NCBI GenBank assembly: GCA_025056955.1
Contig: JANWYL010000121.1
Coordinates: forward strand, 1-8,461
Origin: Sandaracinaceae bacterium
GTDB lineage: Bacteria; Myxococcota_A; Polyangia; Polyangiales; Sandaracinaceae
Reading direction: 5' to 3'
Length of the DNA stretch: 8,461 nt
Made by a program: the position numbers and the translations under genes. Below the pieces are notes generated by a model. The model did no database searches. It saw only the letters and a program-made list of their open reading frames with translations, and had not been told where the DNA came from. Within the stretch, counting starts at the first letter, position 1. Every line of letters starts with the position of its first letter. Below are positions 5,890 to 8,461 of this stretch, one piece after another.

Positions 5890-6915
5890 ATGAGGCAGAG
5901 GTACCAAAGTGAAGCGAATTGGATCTTACCAGGTTCGAAGCGAATTGGTGTGCTCATGGGAGGGCTTGGGCCAGAGCGAGAGGTTTCGCTGGCTTCGGGG
6001 CAAGCTGTGCTCAAGGCCCTCAAGAATCGAGGTCATGAGGTTGTGGGGATCGATGTTGGATCGGATCTTCCGGAAGTGCTCGAGCGAGAGGGGATAGAGG
6101 TGGCTTTTCTTGTCCTCCATGGGCCCTATGGGGAGGATGGGTGCATCCAGGGGCTCCTTGAGCTCAAAGGAATCCCCTACACCGGTTCAGGGGTTTTGGC
6201 GAGTGCGCTGGCGATGGACAAGCTTAAGGCCAAAGAGCTCTTTAGGCTCTACAACATTCCCACTCCTCCCTACTACGTCCTCGAGGAAGGTGAGCTTGAG
6301 AGGCTTGAAGAAGTGCATGGCAGTTTTGGCTTTCCCGTATTTGTGAAGCCAAGGAGGGGCGGGTCGAGCATAGGAGCCGGTAAGGCCAGCGATTGGAAGG
6401 AACTTCGAGAGCGCTGCGAAGAAGCGTTGATGCACGATTGCGCAGTACTTGTGGAGCGCTTCATTCGCGGCCGTGAGATCACCGTCGCAGTGCTTGACGG
6501 AAGGGCACTTGGTGCGCTTGAAATTGTGCCCCGTGCTGCTTTCTACGATCGGACTTGTAAGTACGAAGCCGGGCGGAGCGAATACCACATGCCGGCACGT
6601 CTTACGCCAGCACGCTACAAAGGGGTTCTCCTTTTGGCCGAGCGTGCGCACAAGGCTTTGGGATGCATTGGGTTTACGCGCGTTGATTTGATTGTGACCG
6701 AAGGCGAAAACGAATATGTGCTCGAGGTGAATACGATTCCTGGCATGACGCCTACTTCGCTTCTTCCAAAGATTGCTGAGAGCGCCGGCTATTCCTTCGA
6801 AGCGCTTTGTGAGGAGATACTCGCACGCGCTTCGCTTGGAAATCGCCTAGAGCCAAGAAAAAGGCATTTTGATGTGGCTTCTGGTCATTCTTTTGAGTTG
6901 TTTGCAGCCGAGTGA
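5890..6915 (+). CDS. ddl: D-alanine--D-alanine ligase
   Basis: Joins two D-alanines with ATP to make the dipeptide that ends the peptidoglycan stem, in the cytoplasm. The 341-residue ATP-grasp protein shows the expected order: RIGVLMGGLGPEREVSL (18-34, Glu31 in the substrate pocket), LHGPYGEDGCIQG (76-88), YTGSGVLASALAMDK (97-111), FVKPRRGGSSIGAG (151-164), LVERFIRGREITVAV, FYDRTCKY, RVDL (Arg264, Asp266), LEVNTIPGMTPTSL (Glu279 and Asn281 as metal ligands). ATG 5890 has GAGG (5881-5884) five bases before it. It adds 16-17 residues before the usual family start (KRIGVLM). A GTG at 5909 with a better-placed AGAGG would start exactly at MKRIG but is now out of frame because of the repeat described separately. 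There is also a C-terminal extension of about 25 residues. No mur or fts genes flank it. Its 3' end overlaps the convergent acyl-CoA dehydrogenase gene. Confidence 0.95.
   Translation: MRQRYQSEANWILPGSKRIGVLMGGLGPEREVSLASGQAVLKALKNRGHEVVGIDVGSDLPEVLEREGIEVAFLVLHGPYGEDGCIQGLLELKGIPYTGSGVLASALAMDKLKAKELFRLYNIPTPPYYVLEEGELERLEEVHGSFGFPVFVKPRRGGSSIGAGKASDWKELRERCEEALMHDCAVLVERFIRGREITVAVLDGRALGALEIVPRAAFYDRTCKYEAGRSEYHMPARLTPARYKGVLLLAERAHKALGCIGFTRVDLIVTEGENEYVLEVNTIPGMTPTSLLPKIAESAGYSFEALCEEILARASLGNRLEPRKRHFDVASGHSFELFAAE
5897..5911 (+). promoter_or_regulatory. Stranded ribosome-binding site and GTG start of ddl
   Basis: AGAGG (5897-5901) lies seven bases before GTG AAG CGA ATT GG at 5909, which reads MKRIG, the usual opening of a Ddl protein. 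In the present sequence this frame runs out of phase with ddl and ends near 6097. It looks like a former start that was displaced by the 26-base repeat insertion immediately downstream. Confidence 0.45.
5911..5948 (+). repeat. ddl: 12-base direct repeat (26-base period) at the ddl start
   Basis: GAAGCGAATTGG occurs at 5911-5922 and again at 5937-5948. The copies are perfect and are read in different frames (SEANW and SKRIG). The 14 bases between them are not repeated. Twelve identical bases this close are very unlikely by chance. Loss of one period removes 26 bases and changes which upstream start is in frame with ddl. Confidence 0.85.
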
Positions 6916-8461
6916 GCATCCGCTGGCAAGGCCTGCTCTGGAGGGCCGTCGAGGGCAGCAAGTGGCAAAAGAGAGCCACTTGCGGAAGGGGCGAAATCAA
7001 AGGAGCTTTCGCCAAATATAAGGGCATTGGCTTTGCTGCGGGGGTCTTTTTCATGGGTGAGTGACCAGTCAGCGTGGCGAGCAAAAAGGACCATCGCAAA
7101 AGACCGGCCCAAGGTCATGGCCAGTCGGCGGGCAGAGGCCTCGAGAAGAGAGGCATTCCCTTGAGCGTGGGCCCACGCCAAGGCATTTTCCATGGCCCGA
7201 AGCGCTGATTTGGCAAGCGCAGCAAGTTCAGCGTCCTGGATGTGGCGGGCAATGGAGTCGGCGTACCTCCAAAGGAGCAAGTGGTCTTCGCTTGAGCGGA
7301 GGGCGCGGATGAGGTCGAGGGAGAGAACATTGGTTGTGCCCTCCCATAGTGGGAGCACTTGGACATCGCGCAGTAAGCCAGGGATTCCTGTATCTTCGAT
7401 ATAGCCAGCACCTCCAAAGCACTCGAGCACTTCCGTGATCGCAGAAAGGGCGGACTTGGCTGTAAGAAGCTTGACGATGGGCGTGAGCATGCGGAAAAGG
7501 GGCTCATCATTGACTTGGGCAGAGCCATTTTCGAGGCGTCCTAGGATTGCAACGCTTTCAAAAGCAAGATGCAGCATGGCTTCGGTTTGCGCAGAAATTT
7601 CCGCAAGGGTTTGGAGATGGAGAGGCTTTTGGGAAAGAGGGGATGAAAAAGCCACGCGCTTTCTCGCATAATCCCTCGCTAGAACAATCCCCCTTCGCAT
7701 AAAGGCCACGCTCATCACAGCGTTCCAAGTTCTGGTGATGTTGAGCATGGGGGCAATTACCCGCACGCCATCGCTTGTGCCTCGGACGGGAATGGCAGGC
7801 ACTCCCTTAAGGCTCAGTTCAGCCGTGGGCAACTTGCGGGTGCCAAGCTTATCCTTGAGGCGGTCGATCTCAATAGCCCGGAGCTTGCCATTCGCATCGC
7901 GGGTTTCGATGTAAAAGAGGGCAAGGCCCTTGCTGCCTTGGGGATTGCCTTGTGGACGGGCCAAGACAAGGGCAATGTCCGAAGTGATGGCGGAGCAAAA
8001 CCATTTTTTCCCGTAAAGCTTATAGCTTCCATCGCTTTGGGGAATGGCGACGGTTTCGAGCTGGCTCACGTCAGAGCCGCCAATCCTCTCGGTCATCCAT
8101 TGGCCGCTGGTCCAAAAACGCCTGGGATCGCGGCTTGTAAGCCGGGGAAGGGCGCGCTCGATGAGCGCTTGGTTTTGAGAGGCGATGAGGGTGCGGGCAG
8201 CCCCATCTGTCATGGCGAGCGGGCAGGTGTAGACATCGCTCGATGGACCGAAAAGGTAATTGAGGGCGAACTGGTGGAGGCGGGCCCATTCGCCAAAGCG
8301 CGCTTCGTAAGCAGCAGCCACAAGCCCATAGCGGGGGGCAATCTCAGCACAGCGCTTCCAAAGGGGGGTGACTTCGATCCGGTCAATCCGTTCCCCCCAC
8401 GCCGACCATTGAGTGAGCGTGGGTTCGCGCAGGCGGTCTTCGAGTTGCATTGCATAGAGCT
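6885..8461 (-). CDS. Acyl-CoA dehydrogenase, AidB-like (5' end outside window)
   Basis: A flavin-dependent acyl-CoA dehydrogenase family protein. Family core motifs are seen in order, numbering from the ATG at 8450: MTERIGGSDVS (119-129, FAD-binding loop), YGKKWFCSAITSD (146-158), RLKDKLGTRKLPTAEL (197-212), MRRGIVLARDYARKRVAF (251-268), ECFGGAGYIEDTGIPGLLRD (343-362) and LPLWEGTTNVLSLDLIRAL (367-385). The Glu in WEGT (about 370) is the position of the catalytic base in this family. RIDRIEVTPLW near the N-terminus matches the AidB-type subgroup, whose best-known member binds DNA and is induced by alkylation stress; others act on long or unusual acyl-CoAs. The ATG at 8450 gives 521 residues, but the frame stays open to the window edge and AidB proteins carry about 50-70 more residues here, so the true start is probably outside. 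The C-terminal helical extension (390-490) also fits AidB. Its stop at 6885 lies inside the 3' end of ddl. Confidence 0.9.
   Translation of the reverse strand, partial: LYAMQLEDRLREPTLTQWSAWGERIDRIEVTPLWKRCAEIAPRYGLVAAAYEARFGEWARLHQFALNYLFGPSSDVYTCPLAMTDGAARTLIASQNQALIERALPRLTSRDPRRFWTSGQWMTERIGGSDVSQLETVAIPQSDGSYKLYGKKWFCSAITSDIALVLARPQGNPQGSKGLALFYIETRDANGKLRAIEIDRLKDKLGTRKLPTAELSLKGVPAIPVRGTSDGVRVIAPMLNITRTWNAVMSVAFMRRGIVLARDYARKRVAFSSPLSQKPLHLQTLAEISAQTEAMLHLAFESVAILGRLENGSAQVNDEPLFRMLTPIVKLLTAKSALSAITEVLECFGGAGYIEDTGIPGLLRDVQVLPLWEGTTNVLSLDLIRALRSSEDHLLLWRYADSIARHIQDAELAALAKSALRAMENALAWAHAQGNASLLEASARRLAMTLGRSFAMVLFARHADWSLTHEKDPRSKANALIFGESSFDFAPSASGSLLPLAALDGPPEQALPADAHSAANNSKE

Noticed and set aside
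7061..7312. Plus-strand ORF opposite the acyl-CoA dehydrogenase
   Set aside because: Shadow of the dehydrogenase coding frame, with no independent evidence of coding.

Overview
The window reads as ordinary bacterial chromosome with dense coding and short intergenic gaps. The genes present are an argininosuccinate synthase, a class II DAHP synthase, a D-Ala-D-Ala ligase, an AidB-like acyl-CoA dehydrogenase, a secreted SGNH hydrolase and a c-type cytochrome lipoprotein. The lipoprotein signal and D-Ala-D-Ala ligase point to a peptidoglycan-containing, probably Gram-negative bacterium. A myxobacterial or other delta-proteobacterial lineage would fit this gene mix, but that is a guess; no rRNA or taxon-specific marker is present. 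No tRNA, rRNA, CRISPR array, insertion sequence or phage gene was seen.

Left block (1-4528, all + strand): the end of a small membrane protein, an exported SGNH/GDSL-type hydrolase, a lipoprotein with two CxxCH haem sites, class II DAHP synthase (first step of the shikimate pathway) and argG (arginine biosynthesis). Gaps are 21, 14, 13 and 42 bases and each complete gene has a plausible ribosome-binding site, so they could be co-transcribed. Functionally they are mixed: two envelope or redox proteins followed by two amino-acid biosynthesis enzymes.

Middle (4558-5890): a minus-strand family-4-like glycosyltransferase converges on argG. It is clearly poorer in G+C than its neighbours, especially in its 5' half, and deviates from the usual E-x7-E motif. 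Upstream of it lies the only large non-coding stretch (5656-5889). This holds possible divergent promoters, an A/T-tract inverted repeat and a gene-like minus-strand fragment split across two reading frames at a run of eight A.

Right block (5890-8461): ddl on the + strand, converging with a 5'-truncated acyl-CoA dehydrogenase on the - strand; the two 3' ends overlap by 31 bases.

The strongest unusual signal is at the start of ddl. A perfect 12-base direct repeat is spaced 26 bases apart. Removing one 26-base period would switch the frame so that a GTG with a good ribosome-binding site becomes the in-frame start of a canonical, shorter Ddl. This looks like either a fixed start-site rearrangement or a switchable one. 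I found no clear evidence of an undescribed multi-gene system.
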